64,000 nt of DNA from CAKZQX01 sp034435975. Lineage in GTDB: Bacteria; Chloroflexota; Chloroflexia; Chloroflexales; Chloroflexaceae. The translations under genes and the position numbers were made by a program. Position 1 is the stretch's first letter. Each line of letters opens with the position of its first letter. The notes beneath the pieces were generated by a model. It had not been told where the DNA came from, made no database searches, and saw only the letters and a list, made by a program, of their open reading frames with translations. The stretch is taken from NCBI GenBank assembly GCA_034435975.1, contig DAOTWD010000132.1:37585-101584 (forward strand), read 5' to 3'. Positions 26,227 to 35,727 of the stretch are shown piece by piece.

Positions 26227-27030
26227 ATGCAAAGAGAAACACGTTTTGTCGATACCCATATGCATCTCCAATCAGCGCGCTTCGATCCAGATCGGGCCGC
26301 GGTGCTAGAGCGGGCCACCGCTGCTGGTGTCACCTGTATGATCGAAATAGGCTATGATCTCCCATCAAGCCAGGCCGCACTGGCACTGGCAACCCGGTAC
26401 GCATCGATCTATGCCGTTGTCGGCATTCAACCCAACTATGTACATCAGGCCCCCGCTGACTGGCTGGCAGAGGTACGCGCCCTCGCACAACATCCCAGAG
26501 TCGTTGCGATTGGTGAGATCGGCCTGGATTACTACTGGAACCACGCTCCCCACGCCGAGCAAGAAGCGTTTTTTCTGGCTCAACTGGCGCTGGCACAGGA
26601 ACTACAGTTACCTGTCGTTATTCATAGCCGTGATGCGCATGAAGATACACTGCGTATATTGCGTGCCGCTGCGCATGATCGTAACGTCTATGCAGGACAG
26701 GCCGGAGTGCCCGGGGTGCTGCACTCTTTTTCTGGTAACTGGGACTATGCGTGTGCCTGCCTTGATCTGGGCTTTCTGCTCTCGTTTTCCGGTTCAGTCA
26801 CCTTTGCGAAAGCGCACGATGTGCATGACGTTGCCCGACGTATGCCGCTGGATCGCATCCTGACTGAAACCGATAGCCCGTATCTCAGTCCGCATCCTCA
26901 TCGTGGCCAGCGCAATGAGCCGGCGCGGGTACGACTGGTTGCTGAACGTCTTGCTTCCTTGCGTGATATGCCGCTGCCAGAGCTGGCGGCGGCGGTCTGG
27001 GCCAATGCCCATACTGTTTTTGGGATCTAA
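26227..27030 (+). CDS. TatD-family metal-dependent hydrolase/DNase
   Basis: A 267-residue TIM-barrel hydrolase with the family metal ligands: THMHL near residue 10, GEIGLDYYW near 98, HSRDAHEDTL near 132, HSFSG near 162, and TETDSPYLSPHPHRG near 215. TatD proteins are 3'-5' DNases acting in DNA repair or turnover. It appears monocistronic, transcribed away from ktrA, with a promoter abutting the start codon. Confidence 0.92.
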   Translation: MQRETRFVDTHMHLQSARFDPDRAAVLERATAAGVTCMIEIGYDLPSSQAALALATRYASIYAVVGIQPNYVHQAPADWLAEVRALAQHPRVVAIGEIGLDYYWNHAPHAEQEAFFLAQLALAQELQLPVVIHSRDAHEDTLRILRAAAHDRNVYAGQAGVPGVLHSFSGNWDYACACLDLGFLLSFSGSVTFAKAHDVHDVARRMPLDRILTETDSPYLSPHPHRGQRNEPARVRLVAERLASLRDMPLPELAAAVWANAHTVFGI

Positions 27031-27165
27031 AAATTGTCCTGCAACAAGACGTTAACCGCAAGGGTGCGGAGCAGATTGTGGGCATGACGTCCGTTCCTAC
27101 TTGCGATCTCGGTTGCGGTCTCGTCTCGCCCGGTTATGTTGCAGGTGGAGTGAATAGACTGTCCT

Positions 27166-29562
27166 ATGGGTGAACACCGATTTGAAACGAAATCTGCTCG
27201 GTCTACCTTTTTCGATCTCATCCCGGGCTTGATCCTATGTCTGATTATGGTCTGGGCCGTGACACGCAGCATCGTGGTTGGGCAATGGTCACCAGGGATC
27301 GATATATTACCAGTGGTAGCGCTACCAGCGCTCGTGATCGGCGTCATATTTGCACAGATACGGCGGATCTCCTCGTGGCTGGCGCATCTGCTCAGCGCAG
27401 CTATTGGTATTCCCTGGATTATTGCGCGCCTGCAGCCACTGCTTGATCCGCGTCTGACGACCTGGAGTGATTCTGCGATTGAATTGCTGATCCGTATAAT
27501 TGCCTGGAGTCGCATGCTGGCGAATGGTGGCCGTGGCGAAGACAGTGTATTATTTGTCCTCGCGCTGGCTCTGTTAAGCTGGATGCTTGGTTATAACTCG
27601 GCCTGGTTGATCTTTCGCCGAGGCTGGGTCTGGTGGGCAATCTTGATCAATGCGCTGGTGATTCTCATCAACTATACCTATGTCTTGCCCAAGCCAACCA
27701 CGCTGTTTTTTGTCTTTCTCGCCAGTGCGTTGTTGTTGCTCGTCTATCACAACATTATCACCCGTCAACAACGGTGGAGCAGTGACCAGATCGATTATCC
27801 TGAATTGCTTCCCTTGCGTTTTGTTAGCGCGGCGGCCTTTTTTTGTAGTGCCATCATTGTCATCACCAGTTTGCTACCGGGACATATCAGCAGCGAACAG
27901 GCCGAACGCACCTGGGAGACGATGAAACAGCCATTTGTGATGCTGCGCGAACGTTGGGAAAATGCCTTCAGTACGATCAACTCGCCTCCTGGCTCGGGCG
28001 GTGCCAATTTTGCTACCCGGAATACGACCTTAAGTGGGGCACGCACGTTAGGAGATGCGGTCGTTATGTATATACGTTCGAGCCGCTATGACTACTGGCG
28101 GGCGGTTGCGTTTGACAGGTATACCAGCCAGGGTTGGCAAAATACCACGGGCGAGCATGCCCGTTCCCTTGTGGGTGCCAGTACCCGCGAACAGGCTCGT
28201 TCGGCGCTTACTCCGGGCATGCTGATGATGCTTAACGATCGGCAAGGCCGGGCCGTTATCACTCAGACGATCCAGTTGACCCAGGATCGCCAAGATGACT
28301 TTGTGGTGGTCGGGGGCCAGGCCGTGCATGTCAGCCTGCCCATCCTGGTGGAACATGGGTACCACGTGGAGCAGAATCGGCTGATCCCCAATTTTGATGA
28401 TACGGCGCTGATCGTTGCCCAGTCACCCTTGCGCAAGGGTACCGTCTATACGGTAACTGCGCTTGCCTCTGTGGTCGATGTGCAGCGTTTGCGTCAGGCA
28501 GACATCGTGTATCCCGATTGGGTGCGGCGGCGCTATCTCCAACTGCCCGATACCATTACTACCCGCACGGTGTTGAAGGCACGTGAGATTGTGCGCGCAG
28601 TTAATGCGCGGAATGCGTATGATCAGGCAACGGCGATACAAGACTATCTGCGCACCTTTCATTACAATGAGTCGATTTCCGCGCCGCCGGCCGATGTCGA
28701 TCCGGTCGATTATTTCTTGTTTGAGCGGCAAGAAGGGTACTGTGATTATTATGCCTCGGCAATGGTGATTATGCTGCGTTCACTGGGCGTGCCGGCGCGC
28801 TGGGTACAGGGCTATGCCGGCGGTACCTTTGATCCTGAACAAGGTGTTTACGTGGTGCGCGAGAATGTGGCCCATAGCTGGCCGGAAGTCTACTTTCCCG
28901 GTTATGGGTGGCAGCGATTTGAACCCACGCCCGCCAGTTATACGTCGTTGCCTGCCCGCCCCTCACTGCCACTCGATAACGCGGACGAACTGGTTGATAG
29001 GCCATTGGACGAGGCGCTGGAGTCGCTGATCCCGCCTGAGCCTGATCCAATGACGCCTGCTGAAACGCCGTTTATTCCTGAAATTGACCCGGACGAGGTC
29101 ACGGCTATAGCACCGCAAACGCCCAGATCTCGCTGGCACTCTTTCTTGCTTCTGGTGGGTATACTCATCGGGTTGATCGGCATAGGCGTGGTCACAGCGG
29201 TGCGCTACTGGCGACGTGAGGTGCAAGGATTGCGACCCGCCGCTGCTGCCTATGCCCAACTGACATGGCTGGCGCGTTGGGCGGGCTTCCCTCAGCGCCC
29301 CCACAGCACGCCCTATGAATATGGCGCTGAACTCCTCCGTGCCTTGCCCCGCCAGCGCACCGCTATCCGGCGCATTGTCAGCGCCTATGTGCGCGAACGC
29401 TATTGCCTGTCAGATACATACGTGGAACGCTCGCTTACGCCCGAACTGCGACGTTTGCACTGGCCGTTATTTGCGCATATACTGGCGCGGTTGATGGGGT
29501 GGGCAGGAGTGAGCGCCAACCGTCAGCAGCAAGGTTCTGCAAGGGATCGACAGCGCTGGTGA
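27166..29562 (+). CDS. Transglutaminase-like membrane protein
   Basis: A 798-residue protein of the TgpA-like type. Residues about 10-240 hold around six to seven membrane helices, followed by an extracytoplasmic region and a transglutaminase-like core. The catalytic Cys is in QEGYCDYYASAMVIMLRSLG near 525, His in ENVAHSWPEVYF near 568, with Asp/Glu downstream (YGWQRFEPTPA). A single helix near 665-690 precedes a C-terminal DUF4129-like cytoplasmic region. TgpA-type proteins act as periplasmic cysteine proteases or crosslinkers; an associated MoxR ATPase and DUF58 protein, common elsewhere, are not seen here. The following response regulator is 179 bases away. Confidence 0.85.
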   Translation: MGEHRFETKSARSTFFDLIPGLILCLIMVWAVTRSIVVGQWSPGIDILPVVALPALVIGVIFAQIRRISSWLAHLLSAAIGIPWIIARLQPLLDPRLTTWSDSAIELLIRIIAWSRMLANGGRGEDSVLFVLALALLSWMLGYNSAWLIFRRGWVWWAILINALVILINYTYVLPKPTTLFFVFLASALLLLVYHNIITRQQRWSSDQIDYPELLPLRFVSAAAFFCSAIIVITSLLPGHISSEQAERTWETMKQPFVMLRERWENAFSTINSPPGSGGANFATRNTTLSGARTLGDAVVMYIRSSRYDYWRAVAFDRYTSQGWQNTTGEHARSLVGASTREQARSALTPGMLMMLNDRQGRAVITQTIQLTQDRQDDFVVVGGQAVHVSLPILVEHGYHVEQNRLIPNFDDTALIVAQSPLRKGTVYTVTALASVVDVQRLRQADIVYPDWVRRRYLQLPDTITTRTVLKAREIVRAVNARNAYDQATAIQDYLRTFHYNESISAPPADVDPVDYFLFERQEGYCDYYASAMVIMLRSLGVPARWVQGYAGGTFDPEQGVYVVRENVAHSWPEVYFPGYGWQRFEPTPASYTSLPARPSLPLDNADELVDRPLDEALESLIPPEPDPMTPAETPFIPEIDPDEVTAIAPQTPRSRWHSFLLLVGILIGLIGIGVVTAVRYWRREVQGLRPAAAAYAQLTWLARWAGFPQRPHSTPYEYGAELLRALPRQRTAIRRIVSAYVRERYCLSDTYVERSLTPELRRLHWPLFAHILARLMGWAGVSANRQQQGSARDRQRW

Positions 29563-29741
29563 TCCACAAAGGCCATGTTTGTGGTAACGTGTTGTCTGTT
29601 ATGTCACGCGTAGTCATCGAATGTTTAACGTCAAAAACGGGAGTTCAGCCTTCAGCCAGGGTCTTGCTGAGATAGGATTGCACGAGGTACCAGAATGTTG
29701 TGGTTGTTGACGTGATCGTTGATATGGAAGGGATTGAAGCA

Positions 29742-30797
29742 ATGCAAGGCATTACCAGGAGCCGTTTGCTCCAGCAGTTCACAGCAGGATCGGTCGTTCA
29801 TGCGCCATATCAAATTGATGATACTGGCTATATCTTAATCGTTGACGATAATCCATATATTGCTGAAGCATTGGCAAGTATGCTCGATGAATGTGGTTAT
29901 CGGAGTAAATGTGTAGCTACCGGGCGGATCGCTCTCAACTTTATTGCCCATACTCCCCCTGACCTGATTTTGCTGGATATGCAACTCCCGGATATACATG
30001 GATTGGAGATCTGCGCCGAGCTCAAGCAGCATGAAGTCACCCGCCTGATTCCGATTATTATTGTGACTGCCTATGCTGATCGGGAGGCACAGTTACTCAG
30101 TATCGAAGCTGGGGCCGAAGGCTATCTGGAGAAGCCAGTGGATATGGATGAGCTTGATGTGCGTGTACGCTCGCTATTGCGGGTCAAGCGCCGTAATGAC
30201 ACGCTTGAACCGGCCGAGAATGTCATTTTTGCCCTGGCACGCACCGTAGAAGCTCGTGATGCCTATACTAAAGGCCACTTGCAGCGCCTGGCTCTGTATG
30301 CCACCGCCATTGGTGAGCGCCTGGGGTTGCCCGAAATGGAATTGACGGCGTTGCGTTATGGCGCGTTGCTGCACGATGTGGGCAAAATTGGCATCGATGG
30401 CACGATTATTCGCAAAGACGGCCCGCTGACTCCCGCCGAATACCGCCTGATGCAGCAGCATACCTTGATTGGCGAACGGATTGTGGCCCCACTCCGGATG
30501 GCGGCGCGTGTTGGCCCGATTGTGCGCGGCCATCATGAACGCTGGGATGGACAGGGCTATCCTGATGGACTGGTGGGGGAGGACATCCCGCTCGGTGCTC
30601 GGATTGTCGCCGTGGTAGATGCCTTTGATGCAATGACGACCCAGCGCTCCTACAATCAGGTCTTAACAACTGACGAGGCGCTCCAGCGCTTGTGGAATGG
30701 GAGCGGAACTATCTGGGATGTGCGAATTGTTGCCCATTTTGCAGAGTGGATCGCGCTTCAACCACAACTCATGATCCTGGAACAAGCCGTCAGTTAG
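29742..30797 (+). CDS. Response regulator with HD-GYP c-di-GMP phosphodiesterase domain
   Basis: A 351-residue REC-HD-GYP protein. In the REC domain (after about 25 leader residues) YILIVDDNPYIAE gives the acidic pocket and PDLILLDMQLPD the phospho-acceptor Asp; the conserved Lys is in YLEKPVD. The HD-GYP domain has LLHDVGKIGIDGTII and RGHHERWDGQGYPDGL, the full metal-binding and GYP signature, so it should degrade c-di-GMP. The ATG at 29742 with GGAAGGG upstream is preferred over the GTG at 29700. It ends by overlapping the convergent hydrolase by four bases. No sensor kinase is adjacent. Confidence 0.88.
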   Translation: MQGITRSRLLQQFTAGSVVHAPYQIDDTGYILIVDDNPYIAEALASMLDECGYRSKCVATGRIALNFIAHTPPDLILLDMQLPDIHGLEICAELKQHEVTRLIPIIIVTAYADREAQLLSIEAGAEGYLEKPVDMDELDVRVRSLLRVKRRNDTLEPAENVIFALARTVEARDAYTKGHLQRLALYATAIGERLGLPEMELTALRYGALLHDVGKIGIDGTIIRKDGPLTPAEYRLMQQHTLIGERIVAPLRMAARVGPIVRGHHERWDGQGYPDGLVGEDIPLGARIVAVVDAFDAMTTQRSYNQVLTTDEALQRLWNGSGTIWDVRIVAHFAEWIALQPQLMILEQAVS

Positions 30798-31846
30798 CCT
30801 GTCTCCTGTGCCATAGTGCGCACAAAGCGTATTACACTCCATGGCCGCTCACGCTGCGGCAGGTGACCGCATCCCCGCAATACGAGTATCCGCGTACACG
30901 ATAGATGATCCCGGTAGAACTCCCACACCCCGTCTGGTAAGAATGAGTCGTTCATGCCCCAGATTAAACTGGCCGGTACGGGCACATCACGTATGTCCTC
31001 AGGATACAGAAAATCTTCAGCCGCAAGGGATTCAATAAATTGGCAGACTGCATCGTGGCGGAAGCGTACTTGAAAGCTGCGCTGACCCAGATAGATCGGT
31101 GGTGGCACAATCGCAAACAATTGCCGATAGATCTGCCGCACGGTTCGTAAATCTGCTTCACAGAGCGCATCCACAAAAGGTTGCCACGAAGAACGACCAT
31201 TGAGTACTGCCCCGCCAGGATTGAGTAATACGATCCCTTGCACCAGTTCGCGGATATGCCATGCCAGCTTTACCGCCAGCCATCCCCCCAGCGAGTTCCC
31301 CACGATCAGCGCCGGTTGCCAGATATAGTCACGCAGGACGGTTGCGATCACAGCGCACATTTCCGGCAAGGTGGCATAGCGCCGCCCTGGTGGACAGCCA
31401 CTCAGTCCGAATCCCGGTAGATCCAGCGCATAGACCGGCCCGATGTTACTCAAAAACAGGAGTTGCCAAAACCAGGTTAACGCGTTGTCGCTCAGACCAT
31501 GCAGCAGCAGAATAGGCATTCCGGGCGACTGGTGTACCTGACCTGGTTTGTAATACACATTGATGCTCATCTTGTGGATGCGCCATGTGTGCAAGGTGAC
31601 ACCGCAACGCAGCAGCAGGGTACGGTTCAAGCCATCAAACAGTGGGAGAAAAGCATACGATAGAGGATCGTGCAGTTTTTGTCCCAGTTCCTGCGCAGCA
31701 TGCGTGAGAGACGCTGGGTTAAAGTGACTGCTGGCCATCAGCCAGCGCGGATCACGTCTGGCTTTCTCTGGCGGTTCTCGCATCTCAACAAATCGATCAG
31801 GCCGAAGAGATGGCTGATCGTCGGTGATCGTCGATGGTGACAGCAT
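30794..31846 (-). CDS. Alpha/beta hydrolase
   Basis: A 350-residue serine hydrolase. It has ILLLHGLSDNALTWFW as the oxyanion region, nucleophile elbow VGNSLGGWLAV, acid in LIWGMNDSFLP and His in RGCGHLPQRERP, so the triad is complete. An 80-residue N-terminal extension precedes the core. The ATG at 31846 is chosen because the longer frame to 32161 runs through galK in another frame and encodes Cys-rich unlikely sequence. The substrate is unknown; it ends convergently with the HD-GYP regulator. Confidence 0.8.
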   Translation of the reverse strand: MLSPSTITDDQPSLRPDRFVEMREPPEKARRDPRWLMASSHFNPASLTHAAQELGQKLHDPLSYAFLPLFDGLNRTLLLRCGVTLHTWRIHKMSINVYYKPGQVHQSPGMPILLLHGLSDNALTWFWQLLFLSNIGPVYALDLPGFGLSGCPPGRRYATLPEMCAVIATVLRDYIWQPALIVGNSLGGWLAVKLAWHIRELVQGIVLLNPGGAVLNGRSSWQPFVDALCEADLRTVRQIYRQLFAIVPPPIYLGQRSFQVRFRHDAVCQFIESLAAEDFLYPEDIRDVPVPASLIWGMNDSFLPDGVWEFYRDHLSCTRILVLRGCGHLPQRERPWSVIRFVRTMAQETG

Positions 31847-31968
31847 ACTGGTGGCCCCTGTTTCCAAGTCGCTACAGTCAATGTTCGGAGGAGACCGATA
31901 GCAACCCGTAAAAGTACGGATCGCCCTATTCCATGACCAGAATATTCTACCACACACATAAACGGTTT

Positions 31969-33132
31969 TTAGACGATTATTTGCACTCCCGCAGCCGCAC
32001 GACACACATACATCGCTGGTATCCGTCCGGTACGGGACTGGTACGCCTGCGTTACCGTTGTTACAAAACGTTCGATTGCCGCAGTCTGCACCAGACTGAC
32101 CGTACAACCGCCAAATCCGGCCCCCGTCAGGCGCGAACCATAGCATCCCGGCACGGCCCACGCGGCCGCAACCAGGGTATCCAGCACATCGCTGCTGACC
32201 TGGTAGTCATCGCGCAGACTGATATGGCTGGCGCACATCAGGGCACCAAAGGTTGCGAGATCGTCGGCCTGCAACGCGGCAGCGCCGGCCAGCGTGCGGG
32301 CATTTTCGTGTACCACATGCCGGGCACGAGCGCGAATCAGGGGTGGCAGTGTCGTCCCATATTGATCGAGATCAGCGACCGTCACATCGCGGAGCGCGGT
32401 GATCGCTGGTCGTTGCGCTTGCAAATAGCGCACAGCTTCGGCACACTCTGCCCGCCGCTGATTATAGGCCGACGCGGCCAGTGTGCGCTCGACGCCACTA
32501 TCGCTGACGATGATGCTCGCCTGCGACGGCAGCGGTACCGGTTTGTAGTGTTGATCACGACAATCGATCAGCAGCGCATGATCGGCCTGTCCCAGCGCGA
32601 CGATCAATTGATCCATCATGCCACACTGCACGCCCGCAAAGATGTGTTCCGCCTGTTGCGCCAGCAGTGCCAACGCGGTACCGGTGATACGCAGGTGGTT
32701 GAGGGCTTGAAAGGCGGCACCGACCGCTATTTCCAGGGCGGCGGAGGAAGAGAGGCCGCTGCCGAGCGGGATGTCGCTGTCAATTAGTAGATCCGCTCCA
32801 CCCAGGGGTACCTGTGGATAGAGCGTCTGTATACCATGGATAACACCCCGCACGTAGTTGCTCCAGGGCAAGGTGGCGCTCCGCTCAATTGCGTCGAGTG
32901 AGAAGCTATCTGCCTGATCAAACTGTACGGTATAACAGTGGACGATCCGATCCGCCCGCGCACGGGCAGCCACACAGGTGCTACGGTCAATCGCAATTGG
33001 CAGCACAAAGCCATCGTTGTAATCGGTATGCTCCCCCAGTAAGTTGACCCGCCCTGGAGCGCATGCAATAACCTCTGAACTTGCATGATAGTATGCCGCG
33101 AAGCGCTCTCTCACAACGTTGCTATTCAGCAT
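31969..33132 (-). CDS. galK: Galactokinase
   Basis: A 387-residue GHMP kinase. The galactokinase signature GRVNLLGEHTDYNDGF is at residues 26-41, the phosphate loop IPLGSGLSSSAALEIAVG near 120-137, and the C-terminal GHMP motif LTGAGFGGCTVSLV near 345. It phosphorylates galactose to galactose-1-phosphate. Its ATG overlaps the galT stop by 11 bases, so galT and galK form a Leloir pair. No epimerase gene is seen in the window. Confidence 0.95.
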   Translation of the reverse strand: MLNSNVVRERFAAYYHASSEVIACAPGRVNLLGEHTDYNDGFVLPIAIDRSTCVAARARADRIVHCYTVQFDQADSFSLDAIERSATLPWSNYVRGVIHGIQTLYPQVPLGGADLLIDSDIPLGSGLSSSAALEIAVGAAFQALNHLRITGTALALLAQQAEHIFAGVQCGMMDQLIVALGQADHALLIDCRDQHYKPVPLPSQASIIVSDSGVERTLAASAYNQRRAECAEAVRYLQAQRPAITALRDVTVADLDQYGTTLPPLIRARARHVVHENARTLAGAAALQADDLATFGALMCASHISLRDDYQVSSDVLDTLVAAAWAVPGCYGSRLTGAGFGGCTVSLVQTAAIERFVTTVTQAYQSRTGRIPAMYVCRAAAGVQIIV

Positions 33133-34165
33133 CGCGTGATCCCGCTCTCAGAACTTCACGGAGCCGCGTCGCAGCCTGTTCGGGTGTCAGATCGCGTTGT
33201 GGCTCGCCCAGTAATTCAAACCCGACCATGAATTTGCGTACGGTGGCTGAACGCAGCAGGGGCGGATAAAAATGGGCGTGGAGGTGCCATTCCGGATGTG
33301 CCTGGCCATTGCATGGTTGTTGATGGAAACCCATCGAGTAGGGAAACGATGTTTGAAACAGGGCGTTGTACCCCCGTATGAGCCGCTGGAGCAAGGTTGC
33401 CAGATCGGTGCGCTCATCTGCGGTCAAATCCAGCAGAGTCGTGTGTGGCTGTCGGCTGATCACCAGCGTCTCAAACGGCCATACCGCCCAGAAGGGAACC
33501 AGCGCCACAAAAGATGCATTGGCACATACCAGTCGCTCGGCTCGTTCCAGTTCCTGATCCAGGTAGTCGGCCAGCAATGTCCGGCCATGTTGCGTATAAT
33601 ACGCTGCTTGCGTCGCTTGCTCGCGGGCTACCAGTTGTGGTATATGCGCGGTGCCCCAGATCTGACCATGCGGATGCGGGTTGCTGGCACCCATCATCGT
33701 GCCGTGGTTCTCAAAAATCTGCACATAGTTCAGCTCAGGATGGTTACTCAACTCGGCCATCTGCGCCACCCACGTATCAACCACAGCGCGGAGAGCGGCT
33801 GGTTCCAGGTCGGCCAGTGTCAGATTATGCTGCGGCGCAAAGCAGATGACGCGGCAGATCCCTCGCACACTATGCGCTCGAAAGAACGTGCTCTCGTGCA
33901 GTTCGTTCAGTGGTGTAGCGGGGAGCAGCGCGGCAAAGTCATTCTCGAAAACATAGGTGGTTGTGTAGTGTGGGTTGCGGGCACCAGAGGTGCGCGTGTT
34001 GCCCGGACAGAGATAACAGGTGGGATCATACGCCGGAATCGGGTCTATCACAGGTGTTTCGATCTGACCGTGCCAGGGTCGTTGTGTGCGCTGTGGCGAG
34101 ACAAGCACCCACTCATCAGCCAGCGGGTTATAGCGGCGGTGAGGATAGTCAAAGAATGCACACAT
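33122..34165 (-). CDS. galT: Galactose-1-phosphate uridylyltransferase
   Basis: A 347-residue GalT. The start RRYNPLADEWVLVSPQRTQRPW is typical, the catalytic HPHGQIW lies near residue 165 with the nucleophilic His, and zinc ligands include CYLCPGN near 52. The C-terminal HAHFYPPLLRS segment matches the family. It transfers UMP to galactose-1-phosphate; the next gene is galK. GGAGG lies just before the ATG on the minus strand. A small palindrome-rich gap separates it from rsbT. Confidence 0.95.
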   Translation of the reverse strand: MCAFFDYPHRRYNPLADEWVLVSPQRTQRPWHGQIETPVIDPIPAYDPTCYLCPGNTRTSGARNPHYTTTYVFENDFAALLPATPLNELHESTFFRAHSVRGICRVICFAPQHNLTLADLEPAALRAVVDTWVAQMAELSNHPELNYVQIFENHGTMMGASNPHPHGQIWGTAHIPQLVAREQATQAAYYTQHGRTLLADYLDQELERAERLVCANASFVALVPFWAVWPFETLVISRQPHTTLLDLTADERTDLATLLQRLIRGYNALFQTSFPYSMGFHQQPCNGQAHPEWHLHAHFYPPLLRSATVRKFMVGFELLGEPQRDLTPEQAATRLREVLRAGSRDAE

Positions 34166-34490
34166 CGATCACCTCCTTATACACGTGGTACGCAGGAAAC
34201 GCCTGGCTCGTGAACGGGCAGGCTGCGCTCCCGTGTAGCCTGCCTGTGCAGGCTGCCGCTTCCACCACACTGGTGGGTGGTGTGCCGCCCTTACCCGACG
34301 CTTGAGCGTCCAGGCACTTGCGACCACGTACCGCCAGTTATTCAACATCATGACCTGATTGCTGACCTTTGGACAACAAGGCTGATACTCTGCTTCAGCC
34401 TCGATAGCGTATTGGTAATACAACCAGCCGATGACCTGTTGTTCATCGGCTGGTTGTGTATGCAGCACATAGGAAAACGGAACGCTCATC
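34166..34490. other. Intergenic gap, 325 bp
   Basis: Between galT and rsbT, both minus. It contains several GC-rich dyads near 34205-34255 (CAGGCTGC/GCCTGC repeats) and the long perfect stem at 34421-34456. No gene is supported. Confidence 0.6.
34421..34456 (-). terminator. Perfect 14 bp stem after rsbT
   Basis: CAACCAGCCGATGA and its exact complement flank an eight-base loop, 35 bases past the rsbT stop. There is no U tract on the minus strand, so terminator function is probable but unproved. Confidence 0.55.
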
Positions 34491-34892
34491 CTATGAGCGC
34501 CATTTGCGACAGATAATCGTCGTCCCTTCGTTTTCCTTAGAACGGATATCGAAATCGTCCATCAACCGTTTGGCTCCTGGAAGACCCATGCCCATACCCC
34601 GCGAGGTACTATAACCATCCTGCATAACCAGATCAATGTCGGCTATGCCTGGCCCCTGATCTTCACACACAATCTCAATACCCTTACGTCCGTGGCGTTC
34701 TACCTCACGTACCGTAATATTCCCCGTGCCGGCATAGAGAAAAATATTGCGTGCCAGTTCACTAACAGCCGTGGCGATACGTGCCTGATCGATAGCGCCA
34801 AACCCAAGTGCCTTTGCGGTATCACGCGCCAGGGTGCGGGCAATGACGATATCCAGGTCGCTACGGATTACCGCCGCCTTAGCTTGCGTCAT
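34491..34892 (-). CDS. rsbT: RsbT-type serine/threonine kinase
   Basis: A 133-residue GHKL ATPase of the anti-sigma-regulatory family. The N-box VSELARNIFLYAGTGNI lies near 45-61, the G1 box EDQGPGIADIDLVMQ near 80-95, and the RGMGMGLPGAKRLMD lid near 102-116. RsbT phosphorylates RsbS and, once free, activates a PP2C phosphatase. It overlaps rsbS by 14 bases. RsbR-type sensors, the downstream phosphatase and the sigma factor are not adjacent. Confidence 0.85.
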   Translation of the reverse strand: MTQAKAAVIRSDLDIVIARTLARDTAKALGFGAIDQARIATAVSELARNIFLYAGTGNITVREVERHGRKGIEIVCEDQGPGIADIDLVMQDGYSTSRGMGMGLPGAKRLMDDFDIRSKENEGTTIICRKWRS

Positions 34893-35283
34893 CTCCGCTC
34901 TCCTCGGTCAGGCTCTGCATCATTGCCAGGCCCTTTTCCAGGTTTAATGCTGTAAGTACACGAGGCAACTCCAGGCCCAGTTCAACCAGCGTGATCGCCA
35001 CGGCTGGCTGGAGCCCGGTCAAAACAACACGTGTTCCCATTAGTCCGGCCATTGCCGCAATATCGGCAATCAGACGACCGATAAAACTGTCCACCACATC
35101 CAACGCGGTCAAATCAACAATAACCCCACGTGCCTTGGTATCGTGGATTTTTTGGAGTAGATCGTCTTTGAACTGCACGGCTGAAGCGTCGTGCAGCGCT
35201 ACCTGAATCGAAGCTATCAGGACATCACCTATCTTGAGAATAGGAATCCGGAGGCTATCCACTGAGTTCTCCTCTAACTGCAC
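34879..35283 (-). CDS. rsbS: RsbS-type STAS protein
   Basis: A 134-residue STAS-domain protein. The strand IPILKIGDVLIASIQ is followed by the phosphorylation loop VDLTALDVVDSFIGR with S66 as likely target, and by TGLQPAVAITLVELG. It would hold RsbT in an inactive complex until phosphorylated. It is the first gene of a two-gene minus-strand operon. Length and motif match RsbS rather than the larger RsbR. Confidence 0.83.
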   Translation of the reverse strand: MQLEENSVDSLRIPILKIGDVLIASIQVALHDASAVQFKDDLLQKIHDTKARGVIVDLTALDVVDSFIGRLIADIAAMAGLMGTRVVLTGLQPAVAITLVELGLELPRVLTALNLEKGLAMMQSLTEESGDDAS

Positions 35284-35727
35284 TATACGAGAGTGCAGCC
35301 TGCAACACCCTCATCCTTATACCATCGCATAACTACATTTCCTGGACTGATTGTACGCAATCATGTCGGTTTCGTCTATATACCGAGAGTCCTATTCGCG
35401 TATAGCCATCTTTGCTGCCAGAAGCATCGCAGCGACATTCCGTAGCAATCCTGAATGACACGAGGTACGCAGTCGCTCAAACCCTGGGTCATTGGAGTTG
35501 TAAAAACCGGGAGTCTCGGCTGGAACCTGGTATAGCTCTGACCAGGCTTGAGCCTGGACTCCGGCTTCTAATTGGGATAGACTTGCCATATATCGCGTCT
35601 TTTGTCTCTACACCTGTGTCAGTGAGCAAGATATGTTTCCCTGTGTGTTATAATCGCTGCTCTCCCCTATCATCAATGTTGTCCGCTCATTGTAACCCAT
35701 CATCACACATGGAGGAAGGCGCAACGT
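35284..35727. other. Divergent intergenic region, 444 bp
   Basis: It separates rsbS (minus) from the nitrilase (plus) and must hold both promoters. GGAGTC at about 35510 and GACTCC at 35558 can close a larger fold enclosing a CCAGGC-TTGA-GCCTGG hairpin (35542-35557). A 65-codon minus frame here lacks a ribosome binding site and is not called. Confidence 0.55.
35646..35654 (+). promoter_or_regulatory. Extended -10 promoter of the nitrilase gene
   Basis: TGTTATAAT lies 74 bases before the ATG at 35728. No TTGACA-like box is seen at normal spacing. It matches the extended -10 form seen at other starts in the window. Confidence 0.55.

Noticed and set aside
30794..32161. 455-residue form of the alpha/beta hydrolase
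   Set aside because: The extra N-terminus lies antisense-free in the galK gap and then in galK itself in another frame, is Cys-rich and unlike the family; ATG 31846 is better.
35392..35589. 65-codon minus-strand frame between rsbS and the nitrilase
   Set aside because: No ribosome binding site, and it lies over a foldable region with dyads; no sign of coding.
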